The notes: generated from the sequence alone by a model not told the origin. Shown: positions 47,263 to 56,391, counted from the first letter of the stretch. The stretch is 64,000 nt of DNA from Jidongwangia harbinensis (GCF_020216025.1 NZ_JAIWNC010000002.1:1-64000); one strand, 5' to 3'. Translations and numbers: made by a program.

Positions 47263-47790
47263 TCAGTGCGGGGAGAGCTTGACGGTGGCGTCGAACCAGG
47301 ACGCCTCGCGCAGCGTGGCCAGCAGCCGCTGCCGCCGGGCGGCGTCCTGCCGGTCGATGAAGAGCACGCCGTCCAGGTGGTCCGTCTCGTGCTGGATGCA
47401 GCGCGACAACATCCCGTCGCCCACCACCTGCACCGGGTCGCCGTGCGCGGTGAACCCGGTGGCCACCACGTTGAGCCGGCGCCGGGTGTCCAGGTAGACG
47501 CCGGGGATGGACAGGCAGCCCTCGGGGCCGTCCTGCTCGTCGTCGTCCGGGAAGGACAGCACCGGGTTGACCAGGTGGTCCACGCCGCCGTCCACCAGCT
47601 GCGGCGCGATCACGAAGACGCGCAGGCCGACGCCGAGCTGCGGGGCGGCGAGGCCGGCGCCCTGGCGGTCGGCCAGGGTCTCCCGCAGATCGGCCACGAG
47701 GGTACGCAGCTCCGCGTCGAAATCGGTCACCTGCTGGGCGGGCCGGCGGAGGGCGGGGTCCCCGACGAGCCGGATCGGGAGTACGGTCAC
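47263..47790 (-). CDS. def: Peptide deformylase
   Basis: A 175-residue iron/zinc hydrolase that removes N-formyl groups from nascent proteins. The three motifs are intact: GAGLAAPQLG (44-53), EGCLSIPG (90-97, metal-ligand Cys) and QHETDHLDG (133-141, two His ligands and the catalytic Glu). GTG start with little SD. It follows a pseudogene on the same strand by 9 bp. Not in the usual fmt-def context, so it may be an additional PDF copy. Confidence 0.93.
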   Translation of the reverse strand: MTVLPIRLVGDPALRRPAQQVTDFDAELRTLVADLRETLADRQGAGLAAPQLGVGLRVFVIAPQLVDGGVDHLVNPVLSFPDDDEQDGPEGCLSIPGVYLDTRRRLNVVATGFTAHGDPVQVVGDGMLSRCIQHETDHLDGVLFIDRQDAARRQRLLATLREASWFDATVKLSPH

Positions 47791-47799
47791 GGCGCCATG

Positions 47800-48231
47800 C
47801 TAGGACCGTGGTGCACGGACCAGTTCCGGCGGCACCGTGAGGTCCTCCGTGGCGTACAGCCCGGCCACCGCGGCGGGATCGTCGACGGCGCACACCGTGG
47901 CGATCCGGTCCATCAGCGCGTCATAGCCGGCGCCGGTCTCGCCCCGGTACGACGCCGCCATCCGTCCCCACTCGTGTGGTCCAGGCCCTTGCCGGGCTGG
48001 AAGTAGGTGGCGAACCCGCACCGGGCACGCGCCGGGATGCCGCGGTGCCGCAGCAGCGCGCAGGCGAGCACGGCGAAATGCCGGCAGGTGCTCGTCGGGG
48101 TGGACGACCAGATGGCGGACCAGGTCGCAGATCGGCACCGGCTCGTCCGGCAGGCGGTCGAGGGCGACCGGCGGGACGTCGCTCAGGTCGGTGAACGCGG
48201 CGGGCCGGGCGTAATCGGTGAGGTCCGTCAT
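47800..48231 (-). pseudogene. Internally deleted transglutaminase-like gene
   Basis: The N-terminus (MTDLTDYARP..., 48231 to about 48092) matches an actinobacterial transglutaminase-like family. The reading then continues in another frame with the catalytic TCRHFAVLACALLRHRG and FATYFQPGKGLDH (48091 to about 47974). It returns to the first frame for EWGRMAASYRGETGAGYDALMDRI. Two deletions, each frame-changing, are required; their sum restores the frame, so a nonsensical 143-residue frame remains. About 35 and 80 residues appear missing relative to my recall of the family. The catalytic Cys is out of frame, so inactive. Confidence 0.75.
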
Positions 48232-48300
48232 GCCGCGCAGGGTAGGCGCGGGGTGAGACATCGACGTGGGAGTGGTCACAAAGACCGTCGTCGCCAGCGG

Positions 48301-48347
48301 CTTGAAAGTTCAAGTCGCTCCTGACACGCTCGACTTGAACGTTCAAC
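48301..48347. promoter_or_regulatory. Paired TTGAA-NN-TTCAA operators
   Basis: CTTGAAAGTTCAAG (48301-48314) is a perfect 6-bp-arm dyad, and CTTGAACGTTCAAC (48334-48347) contains a perfect 12-bp palindrome TTGAACGTTCAA. Centres are 33 bp apart, about three helical turns. They precede the oxidoreductase gene by 108 bp and probably bind a MarR- or TetR-type regulator not in this window. Confidence 0.65.
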
Positions 48348-48454
48348 ATCGACGTGGTGGCTGCTTCACCCGCATCCACCCATGGCCCTCGTCCACCTCG
48401 CCGGCCTGCGATCAGGCGGGAGGGGCCAGGGAAATCCGACCGGAGGAAACCGTC

Positions 48455-49210
48455 ATGACCATAACCCTCGGACTGATCGGCGCCGGCATGATCGGCACCA
48501 CGGTGGCCCGCCTGGCCGTTGCCGCCGGCCTGGACGTCGTCCTGAGCAACTCCCGCGGCCCCGGCGCCCTCGCCGACCTCGTCGCCGATCTCGGCGAGCA
48601 CGCCCATGCCGGCACCCCCGCCGACGCCGCGAGGCAGGGCGACCTCGTGGTGGCCGCCATCCCGCTCAGCGGTTACCGCCTGCTTCCGGCGGCGGCGCTG
48701 GCCGGCAAGACCGTGATCGACACGCTGAACTACTACCCACAACGCGACGGCCGCCTGGCGGAGCTGGACTCGAACGAGCTGACCTCGAGCCAGCTGGTAC
48801 AGCGGCACCTGGCCGACTCCGTCGTGGTCAAGGCGTTCAACAACATCACCTACATCAGCCTCGGCAACCGTGCACGGCCCGCGGGCCATCCCGACCGCAG
48901 CGCCCTGCCCGTCGCCGGCGACGACACCGCCGCCAAGGCGCGGGTGGTCGCACTGCTGGACACCCTGGGCTACGACGCCGTGGACATCGGCACCCTCGCC
49001 GACAGCTGGCGCAGCGAACCCAACAACCCGGTCTACGTCCGGCCCTACCTCGCCGGAGAGCCGCCCAAGGACCTCGATCCGGAGCGCGGCCACCGCTGGC
49101 ACGTCACCAACCCCGGCGTCCCGGTTCCCGCCGACCAGATCAGGAAGCTCACCGAGTCCGCCGTACGCGGCAAGGCCGGCGGATACCTGCCCGGCCTGAA
49201 GAGCACCTGA
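48455..49210 (+). CDS. NAD(P)/F420-binding oxidoreductase (F420-dependent NADP reductase-like)
   Basis: A 251-residue Rossmann protein of the F420_oxidored/NADP_Rossmann group. The cofactor loop is GLIGAGMIGTTVARLA (6-21), SNSRG follows beta2, and VIDTLNYY and VVKAFNNITY complete the fold. The extended C-terminus distinguishes it from short F420:NADP reductases. Cofactor (NADPH or F420H2) is uncertain. ATG follows CGGAGGAAAC; paired operators lie upstream. Confidence 0.82.
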   Translation: MTITLGLIGAGMIGTTVARLAVAAGLDVVLSNSRGPGALADLVADLGEHAHAGTPADAARQGDLVVAAIPLSGYRLLPAAALAGKTVIDTLNYYPQRDGRLAELDSNELTSSQLVQRHLADSVVVKAFNNITYISLGNRARPAGHPDRSALPVAGDDTAAKARVVALLDTLGYDAVDIGTLADSWRSEPNNPVYVRPYLAGEPPKDLDPERGHRWHVTNPGVPVPADQIRKLTESAVRGKAGGYLPGLKST

Positions 49211-49259
49211 GTGGCGGGTGGCCGATCGACCCACTCCACCGAGTGCCGTTGCGGTCCGG

Positions 49260-49886
49260 CTAGGGCGCGTCGCCGAAGCGGTGGAGCGTCCACCGCGCGG
49301 GCGGCCACCCGGCCGGATCGTCCCCGGTGACCCACTCGGTGACCGACGCCGGCGCGACCTTGAGGTCGAACGCCCGGTACAGCGGCTGGTCGGCCAGGAC
49401 GTGGAACGAACTCTCCACCGTCTCGCCGTGGCCGACCAGCACCACGGTGCCGCCCCGGTGCCGGCCGGCGATGTCCAGGATCGCCCGGCCGGTGCGCACG
49501 ACCAGCTCGGCCCAGGTCTCGTTGCCGGCCTCGAACGGGCGGAACACCCCGCCGCCCGGCACCGCGTGGTCGGCCTGGAAGCGGGCGACGGGCATCCCGT
49601 CCGCGTACGGCGGCGTGTGCCAGGTGCACAGCCCGCAGTCCGCCGCCGCGGTCACGCCCAGCGCGGCGGCGATCGGCTGCGCGGTCTCGGCGGCCCGCCG
49701 CAGCACCGACGAGTACACCGCGACCGGGCCGGCCGTACCGATCTCCCCGGCCAGCCGGTCGGCCAGGCGGCGGGCCTGGGCGCGGCCGGTGTCGGTCAGG
49801 CCCCGGCAGGACTCCGGGCCGCCGACCACGCCGTCGGCCGCGTGCACCGATTCGCCGTGCCGGACGAAGAGAAGCCGCGTCTGCAT
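49260..49886 (-). CDS. Histidine-phosphatase superfamily protein (phosphoglycerate-mutase-like)
   Basis: A 208-residue branch-1 histidine phosphatase. The catalytic RHGES is at residues 9-13, SSVLRRAAETA supplies the second Arg, and VLVGHGETV supplies the second His. A substrate-specific insertion (about 85-125) contains GLCTWHTPPYADG. Substrate unknown; could be a phosphosugar or nucleotide. Reads away from the peptidase gene. Confidence 0.85.
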   Translation of the reverse strand: MQTRLLFVRHGESVHAADGVVGGPESCRGLTDTGRAQARRLADRLAGEIGTAGPVAVYSSVLRRAAETAQPIAAALGVTAAADCGLCTWHTPPYADGMPVARFQADHAVPGGGVFRPFEAGNETWAELVVRTGRAILDIAGRHRGGTVVLVGHGETVESSFHVLADQPLYRAFDLKVAPASVTEWVTGDDPAGWPPARWTLHRFGDAP

Positions 49887-49908
49887 CCCGGCATGATCCC
49901 AGCCGTCC

Positions 49909-51786
49909 TCACCGGACGAGCGGCAGCACCACCTTGGACACGCCGAGCCGGACGCCGACCTCGGTGCCCGCCGGGTAGCGCAGCGTGTGCTCCCGGTCGG
50001 TGGAGATCAGCACCACGCCGATCCGGTGACCCGGTGCGAAGACGTGGTCGTCGGTCTGCAGATCCCAGGAGAAGGAGTACGGCCGGCCGGGTTCGATCGG
50101 CACGCTCCGGGCCGGCGACACCCGGTTGCGTACGTCGATCCAGCCCCGGGTGACCACCTCGTACGGCGTCTCCTCGGTGGCGTACCCGGTCCGCCAGAAG
50201 CATCCCGGGTCGGTCGGCGTCCCGGGGCCGATGCAGTCCTGGCCGGGCAGCCCCTGGAAGCCGGTGAAGCGCTCGGCGGTGCCGTAGTCGACCAGCAGCG
50301 CGGTCAGGTACGGCGACTTCCCGTCCAGATCCGCCCGGACGGTGATCCGTGGCGTCCCGGACAGGCGGACCGGCTGCTCCAGCGGTTCGCTCAGGTACGC
50401 GAGCCGGTGCGGGTCGGCGGACAGCTCGTCGGCGGCCAGTTCCTCGGCGGACCGTTCGGGGTCGTCGACGAACGCCTGCCGTCCGCCGGCGGCCTCCGGT
50501 CCCGGCTGCAGCGTCCCGGGCCGTCCGTCCGCGGACGGCCCGTCCAGCGTCAGCGCGGTCGGCTCGGCGCCCGGCACCGGCCAGGTGTCCGAGGTCTGCC
50601 AGGTGTTCGGCGCGACCTCGACGTCCGCCATCGGTTCACCCATCACGCCGTTGTCGATCCGGTAGAGCCAGTGGTCGAACCACTTGTGCAGGGTGTCCAG
50701 CCATTCCGCCCGCCGGAGGTTGAACGGGTCGGAGTGCGCGCCCTGATGCCACCAGATCTTGCGGGGTACGCCCCGCTCGGTCAGCGCGTCCCACCACTGG
50801 CCGGCCTGCAGGGTGCGGACGTTCTCGTCGTGCAGGCCGTGTACCAGGAACACGCTGGCCCGGACCCGGTCGGCGTCGTTGAGGTAGTTCCGCTCGTTCC
50901 AGAAGCGGCCGTAGTCACCGGTGACCCGGTCCTGCTCGCGCCCCAGCTCGGCGAGCACGTCCGCGCAGGCCGCGGGGCTCCGCCGGGTCAGCACGAACTC
51001 GGCCAGCACGTCGGCGTCCTCGCCGAGGAAGCCGCCCGGTGCCACCACGCCGCCGTTGGCCCGGTAGTAGTCGTACCAGTTGGAGATCGACGCGATCGGG
51101 ACGATCGTCTCCAGCCCGCGCACCCCGGTGGCGGCGACCGCGTTGGGCAGCGTGCCGTTGTAGGACACCCCGATCATTCCGGTACGCCCGGTGGACCAGT
51201 CGGCGTACACCGGTGCGCCGACCCGGTCGTAGGCCGGTGCGCGTCCGTTCAGCCAGTCCACGACGGCCTTCATGCCGAGCGTCTCGCTCCGCCCGCCGGA
51301 CGTCGGGCAGCCGTCCGAGCCGCCGGAACCGAGGCTGTCCGCCTCCACGTAGGCGTAGCCGCGGGGCACGAAGTAGTTGTCCAGGTAGCTGCTGAACACG
51401 ACGCTGTCGGCCCGGGTGGAGCGGGTGCCGCCGCGGCGCCCGGTGCGGTCGCCCTCGCCGGTGCGATCGATGTCGTCGTGGTTCAGCACGTCCCGGACCC
51501 CGCCGAAGTACGGGCTGCCCTGGAAGATGACCGGCACCTTGAGGCCCTTGGCCGAGTCACGCGGGCGGATGATCCGGACCTCGACCCGGTCCGGCCGGCC
51601 GTCGGCGTCGCTGTCCACGCTGGTCTGCACCCAGATCCGTTCGCGGATCGCCTCGGCGTAGTCGTGCACCGGCTGGGTGGCCGGCTGGCCGGGTGCCGCG
51701 GTCGCCGGGCCCGCCCCGGCCAGCGCGGTGACGACGGCGGTGGCGACGGCGGCGCCCGCGCGGACGGCAGCCTCGATGGAACGCAT
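49909..51786 (-). CDS. Secreted Xaa-Pro dipeptidyl-peptidase (S15)
   Basis: A 625-residue exported serine peptidase. The signal peptide ends near AAPGQPA (about 31). The catalytic alpha/beta-hydrolase domain has Ser in GVSYNGTL, Asp in HGLHDENV and His in WWHQGAHSDP; the C-terminal jelly-roll (about 470-625) includes RVSLRL-like strands and RHIGVVLISTDREHTLRYP. Members release Xaa-Pro dipeptides from peptides; cocaine-esterase-type enzymes share the fold. Monocistronic. Confidence 0.87.
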   Translation of the reverse strand: MRSIEAAVRAGAAVATAVVTALAGAGPATAAPGQPATQPVHDYAEAIRERIWVQTSVDSDADGRPDRVEVRIIRPRDSAKGLKVPVIFQGSPYFGGVRDVLNHDDIDRTGEGDRTGRRGGTRSTRADSVVFSSYLDNYFVPRGYAYVEADSLGSGGSDGCPTSGGRSETLGMKAVVDWLNGRAPAYDRVGAPVYADWSTGRTGMIGVSYNGTLPNAVAATGVRGLETIVPIASISNWYDYYRANGGVVAPGGFLGEDADVLAEFVLTRRSPAACADVLAELGREQDRVTGDYGRFWNERNYLNDADRVRASVFLVHGLHDENVRTLQAGQWWDALTERGVPRKIWWHQGAHSDPFNLRRAEWLDTLHKWFDHWLYRIDNGVMGEPMADVEVAPNTWQTSDTWPVPGAEPTALTLDGPSADGRPGTLQPGPEAAGGRQAFVDDPERSAEELAADELSADPHRLAYLSEPLEQPVRLSGTPRITVRADLDGKSPYLTALLVDYGTAERFTGFQGLPGQDCIGPGTPTDPGCFWRTGYATEETPYEVVTRGWIDVRNRVSPARSVPIEPGRPYSFSWDLQTDDHVFAPGHRIGVVLISTDREHTLRYPAGTEVGVRLGVSKVVLPLVR

Positions 51787-51999
51787 GCTGAGCCCCCGTT
51801 GTGATGAGTGGATGACCGCATTATATCGTCAGGCATCGATGTTCAGCCGCCATCCGACGACATTCCCACCGGCGCGGTCCCGCCCGCGCCGGATCGGGCG
51901 GGCCGTCCCGCGGAGTCGCCACATCCGCCTCACCGATCCCGGACCGACCGGCGCCGCCGATGCCCTCAGCTCACGCCCCGCCCCGCCGAACAGACGATC

Positions 52000-53427
52000 G
52001 TGAGGATCCGCGGGAACACCACGCTGGCCCTGAGCACGGTTTCGGCGCTGGTCCTGATCGGCCTGGTCGCGTGCTATCTGGTCTATACCGACCGGGCGGC
52101 CGGCGACCGGCTGCGGGACGAGTTCGCCCAGCGCGCGGCGGTGGCCGGCGAACTGACCAGCGGCGCGTTCACCGCCAGCCACGCGCAGAACAAGGCCACC
52201 GCCGAGCAGCTGTTCGGCGGCGACTCCCGCTCGGTGCAGGCGGCGCTCGAGGCCGACGCCACGATGACGTTCAGCACCGTGTTGACGGCCGACGGCACGA
52301 TCGTGGCGGGTCGGCCGGAAATGCTGCGCCGTGCGTCCGGCCAGGCGCTGGTGGCGACGGTCTTCAAGCTGGCCCTGGACCGGTCGACCATGGTCTTCGA
52401 CAACCTCCGGAACGGGCCGAACGGTCAGATGCTTCTCTTCGGCGTGCCGTACCAGGCCGCCGGCGGAACCCGGGTCTGGATCGGCTCGGTGCCGCTGGAG
52501 ACGATCAACGCGTTCGCCGCGAGTTACCTGTCCAGTTCCCTCGGACTGCGCGAGGGCCACGCCTACATCGTCGACGCCAACGGGTTGCTGATCGCCCGCA
52601 CCGGTGCGGAGAAGATCGGCGCGCCGCTGCCGGAGGACCGCCTCGCCGCCGCGGTGCGCAACGCCGACGCCGGCAGGGTCGGCGAGGACTACTATGCGGC
52701 GGCCGGCGTCCCCGGCACCGGCTGGCGGGTGATCTTCGTGGCGCCGGAGCGGGTCCTGCTGGAACCCATCCAGCCCACCCGGCGGCTCGCCTGGCAGATC
52801 TTCGGCGCGTTCGTCCTGGCCATGGTGTGCATGATGGTCTTCGGCGTCACGGCGCTCACCCGGTCCGCGCGGCTGGCGTACGAGCGGCAGCACGACGCCC
52901 TGACCGGCCTGCCGAACCGGATGCTGTTCATCGAGCGCGTCGACCGGGCCCTGACCGAGCGGCGCCCGGCCGAGGAGAAGGTCGCGGTCCTCTTCATCGA
53001 CCTGGACGGCTTCAAGCCGATCAACGACGCCTACGGCCACGCGGCCGGCGACGCCCTGCTGACCGCGGTGGCGAACCGCCTGGCCGACAGCGCCCGCCGC
53101 GGCGACGTGGTCTGCCGGTTCGGCGGCGACGAGTTCCTGGTGCTGTGCGCCGGCCTGACCGACGACCAGCAGGCGGTGGCGATCGCCGACCGGCTCCGCA
53201 TCAAGATCGCCGACCCCTACCAGATCGAAGGCCACACGGTACGGGTGGGAAGCTCGATCGGCGTCGCCCTGCAGGACCGGAACACCGACGGCACCACCGC
53301 GCTCATCCACCACGCCGACCTCGCCATGTACCAGGCGAAGAAGGCCGGCGGCGAGCGCGTCGAGGTGTTCCGGACCGCCCCGGCGCCGGCCCCGATCGAC
53401 GTGGACGCCCTGCTCCACCGCGGCTGA
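52000..53427 (+). CDS. Membrane diguanylate cyclase with extracytoplasmic dCACHE-like sensor
   Basis: A 475-residue c-di-GMP synthase. TM1 (about 9-31), an extracytoplasmic sensor (about 32-265) with Cache-like strands (GHAYIVDANGLLIARTGAEKIG), TM2 (about 268-290), then the GGDEF domain. The active site is GGDEF (375-379), and the inhibitory I-site RRGD lies five residues upstream (366-369), so feedback inhibition is retained. No EAL partner. GTG 52000 is preferred over a longer low-complexity frame from 51808. Signal unknown. Confidence 0.87.
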   Translation: MRIRGNTTLALSTVSALVLIGLVACYLVYTDRAAGDRLRDEFAQRAAVAGELTSGAFTASHAQNKATAEQLFGGDSRSVQAALEADATMTFSTVLTADGTIVAGRPEMLRRASGQALVATVFKLALDRSTMVFDNLRNGPNGQMLLFGVPYQAAGGTRVWIGSVPLETINAFAASYLSSSLGLREGHAYIVDANGLLIARTGAEKIGAPLPEDRLAAAVRNADAGRVGEDYYAAAGVPGTGWRVIFVAPERVLLEPIQPTRRLAWQIFGAFVLAMVCMMVFGVTALTRSARLAYERQHDALTGLPNRMLFIERVDRALTERRPAEEKVAVLFIDLDGFKPINDAYGHAAGDALLTAVANRLADSARRGDVVCRFGGDEFLVLCAGLTDDQQAVAIADRLRIKIADPYQIEGHTVRVGSSIGVALQDRNTDGTTALIHHADLAMYQAKKAGGERVEVFRTAPAPAPIDVDALLHRG

Positions 53428-53458
53428 CAACGGACCGGTGCCGTGACATGGTCCGGTG

Positions 53459-53820
53459 ATGCGCCGGTCGGTGGATGCAGCGGCACCGTGGGGCCGCGTC
53501 GCCCTGGTGGCGGGTGCGACGCGAGGCGCCGGACGCGGCATCGCCGTTCAGGTCGACCACCTGGAGCCGGATCAGGTCCGGGCGCTGGCCGAGCGCCTCC
53601 GCACCGAGCACGGCGGCCTCGACGTGCTGGTGAATGACATCTGGGGCGCCGAACTCCTGAAGGGCGGCCCGGAGGCGTCACCCCGGTTCGTCGGACGGGC
53701 GGTGGCGGCGATCGCCGGGCACGCTGGAACCAGCGGTCGGTCAGCTCCGCGGAACTCTCCCGGGAGTACGGTTTCACCGACCTCGACGGCTCCCGGCCGG
53801 ACAGCTGGAGCGCCCTCTAG
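53459..53820 (+). pseudogene. Internally deleted SDR oxidoreductase gene
   Basis: Pieces of a known SDR subfamily are visible in order. VALVAGATRGAGRGIAV is the cofactor motif, joined directly to QVDHLEPD, a sequence that in full-length relatives lies about 45 residues downstream of the first GRGIAV. NDIWGAELLK is then joined to PRFVGRAVAAIAG with over 100 residues missing. A frameshift follows, and RWNQRSVSSAELSREYGFTDLDG continues in a second frame to TAG 53818. The catalytic Tyr/Lys segment is absent. Confidence 0.78.
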
Positions 53821-53938
53821 AGGGTTCCCCTGGCGACCGGTGACTACCGGTTACCGGCCCGGGGTGAGCTGCGTGCGGCGCTCGTCGCCTGGCGCGACGC
53901 GCGCCGTACGGTCGGCCGCGCCGTCACTCCGGAGTCAT
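53821..53938 (+). other. Possible C-terminal gene remnant
   Basis: Directly after the pseudogene stop the same frame encodes a protein-like stretch (ATGDYRLPARGELRAALVAWRD) ending at TGA 53936-53938. It has no start and no obvious family. It may be the tail of another lost gene; low support. Confidence 0.2.
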
Positions 53939-54021
53939 GATCCGCGGCGGCGGACGTGGCGGCACCCCGGTGCCGGTGCGGCGACGGCGCCCGGCCGGGC
54001 CGGCGGGTGGCCGATCCGACC

Positions 54022-55659
54022 TCATCCGGGCAGGACGGCGGCCGACCGGCCGAGCGCGGCCAGGCGGTCGGCGGCCAGTGGCGTGCCCGCGTGCATCTCG
54101 GCATGCAGCGCGTCGAGATCGCCGTCGCGGGTCAGCCCGTCGATTAGGTGGCGGGCTGCACCGGGGCGGCCGGCGTCGGAGCGCTCGCGCAGTTCGGCCC
54201 AGTGTCTGCCGGCCGCCAGCAGCGCGTTGACCTGTTCGTCGGCGTCGCCGACGCCGTCGCGGATCACGGCGCTGACCATGGTGCGGTGGCACTCCCGGTC
54301 GAGGTAGTGGCGCAGCCGTTCCGCGGGCGGGACCCGGCCGCGCAGCAGCCGCGCGATGTCCGGCCGGCCCCGGCGGACGGCGCTGTCCGCCAGATCGAAC
54401 GTGTCGTCCGGATGACGGTCGACGAGCGCCTGCCACGCCGCGTCCGGCAGCGGCTCGGTGCGCCGCCGGAGCCGGGCGTGCTGGTGCAGGTAGTCGGCGG
54501 TCCGGTAGCCGGCGGTGACGGCCATGCCGGCGCCCATCGGGGTGAGGCAGGCGGCCGCGCCGTGCAGGCGGGTGGTGGCGTAGTCGAGGGCGCGGTCGAG
54601 CCAGTCCGGCGGGGCGGCCGCTCGTTGCGCGGCGGTCAGATAGGCGGGCGCGGCGGCGGCCAGGTAGTCGCGCGTCACCGGGGTACGCGCCCCGACGCGC
54701 CGGGCGTCCAGCGCGGCCGTGACGATCGCCCGGCCGGCGTACTGTCGCGGGTCGGTGTTGTCGGCGTTCGCCCAGCGCCGGACCAGTTCGGGCCCGGCGG
54801 CGAGCACCTGGGTCACCCCGGCGTCGGTGCTGTCCAGGGCGATCCGCAGTCGCCGGTCGCCGGCCGCGAGGATCTCGGCGAGTCGGCGCTCGGCCGGGGA
54901 GAACTCATCGGGTACGTCGATGACCTGCGCCAGGCCGAGCAGTTCACGCTCCGCGGCGTACGGGTCGGGGTGGCCGGGGGTGCGCGGGGCGGTCCGGCAG
55001 TTGTACTCGTCCGGCCACAGCGTCGCGACCACGATCGCCCCGGTCGCCAGCACCGAGCGCATCCGGCCGGGCGGCACCGGGCACCGCTGCAGCTCGTCGA
55101 GCCACAGCACGGTCCGCGGCCCGGGCTCGCCGTCGCCGTCGCGGTCGCCGTGCAACAGCCACCACTCCGGCAGCGCCTCCCGCACCGCCTCGAACAGCGC
55201 CCGCGTCTTCCCGGTCGACGAACCGCCCCGCAACAGCACGAACGCGCCCGGCCGGAGCATCCGCCGCAGCTCGGCATCGAAGTCCCTGGGCACGTAGTCG
55301 GGCAGCGCGTCGGCGCCGGCCGACGTCTGGATCGACGGGTGTACGCCGAGCCGCCGGGCCACCGCCGTACGCACCCGGACCGCCCCCGCCGGACGGCCCG
55401 GACGAGCCGCCGCGGTCCGGTCCTGCGCCGCCAGCCAGGGCCGCTGCGCCGGCTGGTCGAGGCCGCACGCGGTGAGGAATGCGGTGACCGTCTCCCGGGT
55501 CGGCGTGGACCTCCCGGTGAGGAGGTCGCCCAGCGTGCTCTGCCGCAGCGCCGGGTGCGCCCGGACGAGCGCCTTGTAGGACCGCTTCCCGCGCAGCGCG
55601 TTCAGCGCCGCCACGAACTGGTCGGGAGTGCGCACGTGGTCGGGGTCCGGAGCGAGCAC
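54022..55659 (-). CDS. XRE-type HTH fused to a P-loop NTPase
   Basis: A 545-residue protein. An N-terminal XRE-like helical domain (about 10-70, RSYKALVRAHPALRQSTLGD) precedes a P-loop with Walker A GGSSTGKT (145-152) and Walker B TVLWLDEL (183-190). A helical C-terminal half (about 330-545) with repeated Arg/Ala-rich helices may be a sensor arm. It resembles the first NTPase (7321-9912) only in the N-terminal plan. It may be a regulator or a conflict-type NTPase. GTG 55659 start; the frame continues to 55776. Confidence 0.75.
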   Translation of the reverse strand: MLAPDPDHVRTPDQFVAALNALRGKRSYKALVRAHPALRQSTLGDLLTGRSTPTRETVTAFLTACGLDQPAQRPWLAAQDRTAAARPGRPAGAVRVRTAVARRLGVHPSIQTSAGADALPDYVPRDFDAELRRMLRPGAFVLLRGGSSTGKTRALFEAVREALPEWWLLHGDRDGDGEPGPRTVLWLDELQRCPVPPGRMRSVLATGAIVVATLWPDEYNCRTAPRTPGHPDPYAAERELLGLAQVIDVPDEFSPAERRLAEILAAGDRRLRIALDSTDAGVTQVLAAGPELVRRWANADNTDPRQYAGRAIVTAALDARRVGARTPVTRDYLAAAAPAYLTAAQRAAAPPDWLDRALDYATTRLHGAAACLTPMGAGMAVTAGYRTADYLHQHARLRRRTEPLPDAAWQALVDRHPDDTFDLADSAVRRGRPDIARLLRGRVPPAERLRHYLDRECHRTMVSAVIRDGVGDADEQVNALLAAGRHWAELRERSDAGRPGAARHLIDGLTRDGDLDALHAEMHAGTPLAADRLAALGRSAAVLPG

Positions 55660-55799
55660 CGGACCACGGTAGGCGCGGGCCCGCCCAGGCTGGAACACCA
55701 GATAGCCGGATTCACCGGTCCGGGCGGGTCCGGACCGGTGGCCGGACCCCCCGAACGACCGCGAACCTGATGCCACCCACCACCGTGAAGGGAATCCGG

Positions 55800-56069
55800 A
55801 TGCACGACTACCTCCAGCTCACCGGCGACGTCCTGTCGGTCGCCGCCAGCCTGCTGTCGCTGGCCCTGGCCGGCCGGGCCGGCGAAGCAGGAACCAACCA
55901 CCGAGTGGATGCCGCGGGGTCAACCGCTGTCGCCGGCGTAGCGTGCGCTCACCATCCAGACTTCGAGCATCGCGACCCCGGCGAGCACGTAGGTCAGGGT
56001 GCCGTCCTCCAGCGCGACCACCACCAGCGCGCCCGCCGCGAACGAGAGCATGGCGGTGAGGACCACTGA
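55800..56069 (+). CDS. Small hypothetical protein with hydrophobic N-terminus
   Basis: An 89-residue frame with AAGGGA seven bases before ATG 55800 and a hydrophobic segment (VLSVAASLLSLALAG). Its last 150 bases overlap the convergent membrane protein gene, so the C-terminal half may be an accidental translation. Could be a degraded gene start. Weak. Confidence 0.3.
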   Translation: MHDYLQLTGDVLSVAASLLSLALAGRAGEAGTNHRVDAAGSTAVAGVACAHHPDFEHRDPGEHVGQGAVLQRDHHQRARREREHGGEDH

Positions 56070-56291
56070 CCACAAGGTCGGCATCGTCGACGCGCCCGCG
56101 GCCGGCACCGGAAGCGCGGAATAGTAGATCACCACGAAGATCAGCAGGCCGTTGACGACGGGTGACAGCCAGGACGGGAACGTGTCCCAGTCGCCGACGA
56201 TCATGGCGGCGACGGCCGTCACGGTTGTCGACCGGCCGAGCCGGGTCATGAACCGACGACGTTCCCGGTGCGCGATGGTCGTCTCCGCCAT
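55920..56291 (-). CDS. Small three-TM membrane protein of unknown function
   Basis: A 123-residue protein with a basic N-terminal tail (RERRRFMTRLGRS) and about three TMs (about 22-38, 44-66, 73-112). No family recognised. Upstream of a kinase/response-regulator pair on the opposite strand, so unlikely to belong to it. Confidence 0.5.
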   Translation of the reverse strand: MAETTIAHRERRRFMTRLGRSTTVTAVAAMIVGDWDTFPSWLSPVVNGLLIFVVIYYSALPVPAAGASTMPTLWSVVLTAMLSFAAGALVVVALEDGTLTYVLAGVAMLEVWMVSARYAGDSG

Positions 56292-56391
56292 ACCGTCATG
56301 GTCGGCCGCGGACCCCCGATGTCGTCCGTACTGTCACCCTTGTGACCCCGTCGGAGCGCCCGGCGCGGCGGATCGGCGGGGGGTGCCGAAC

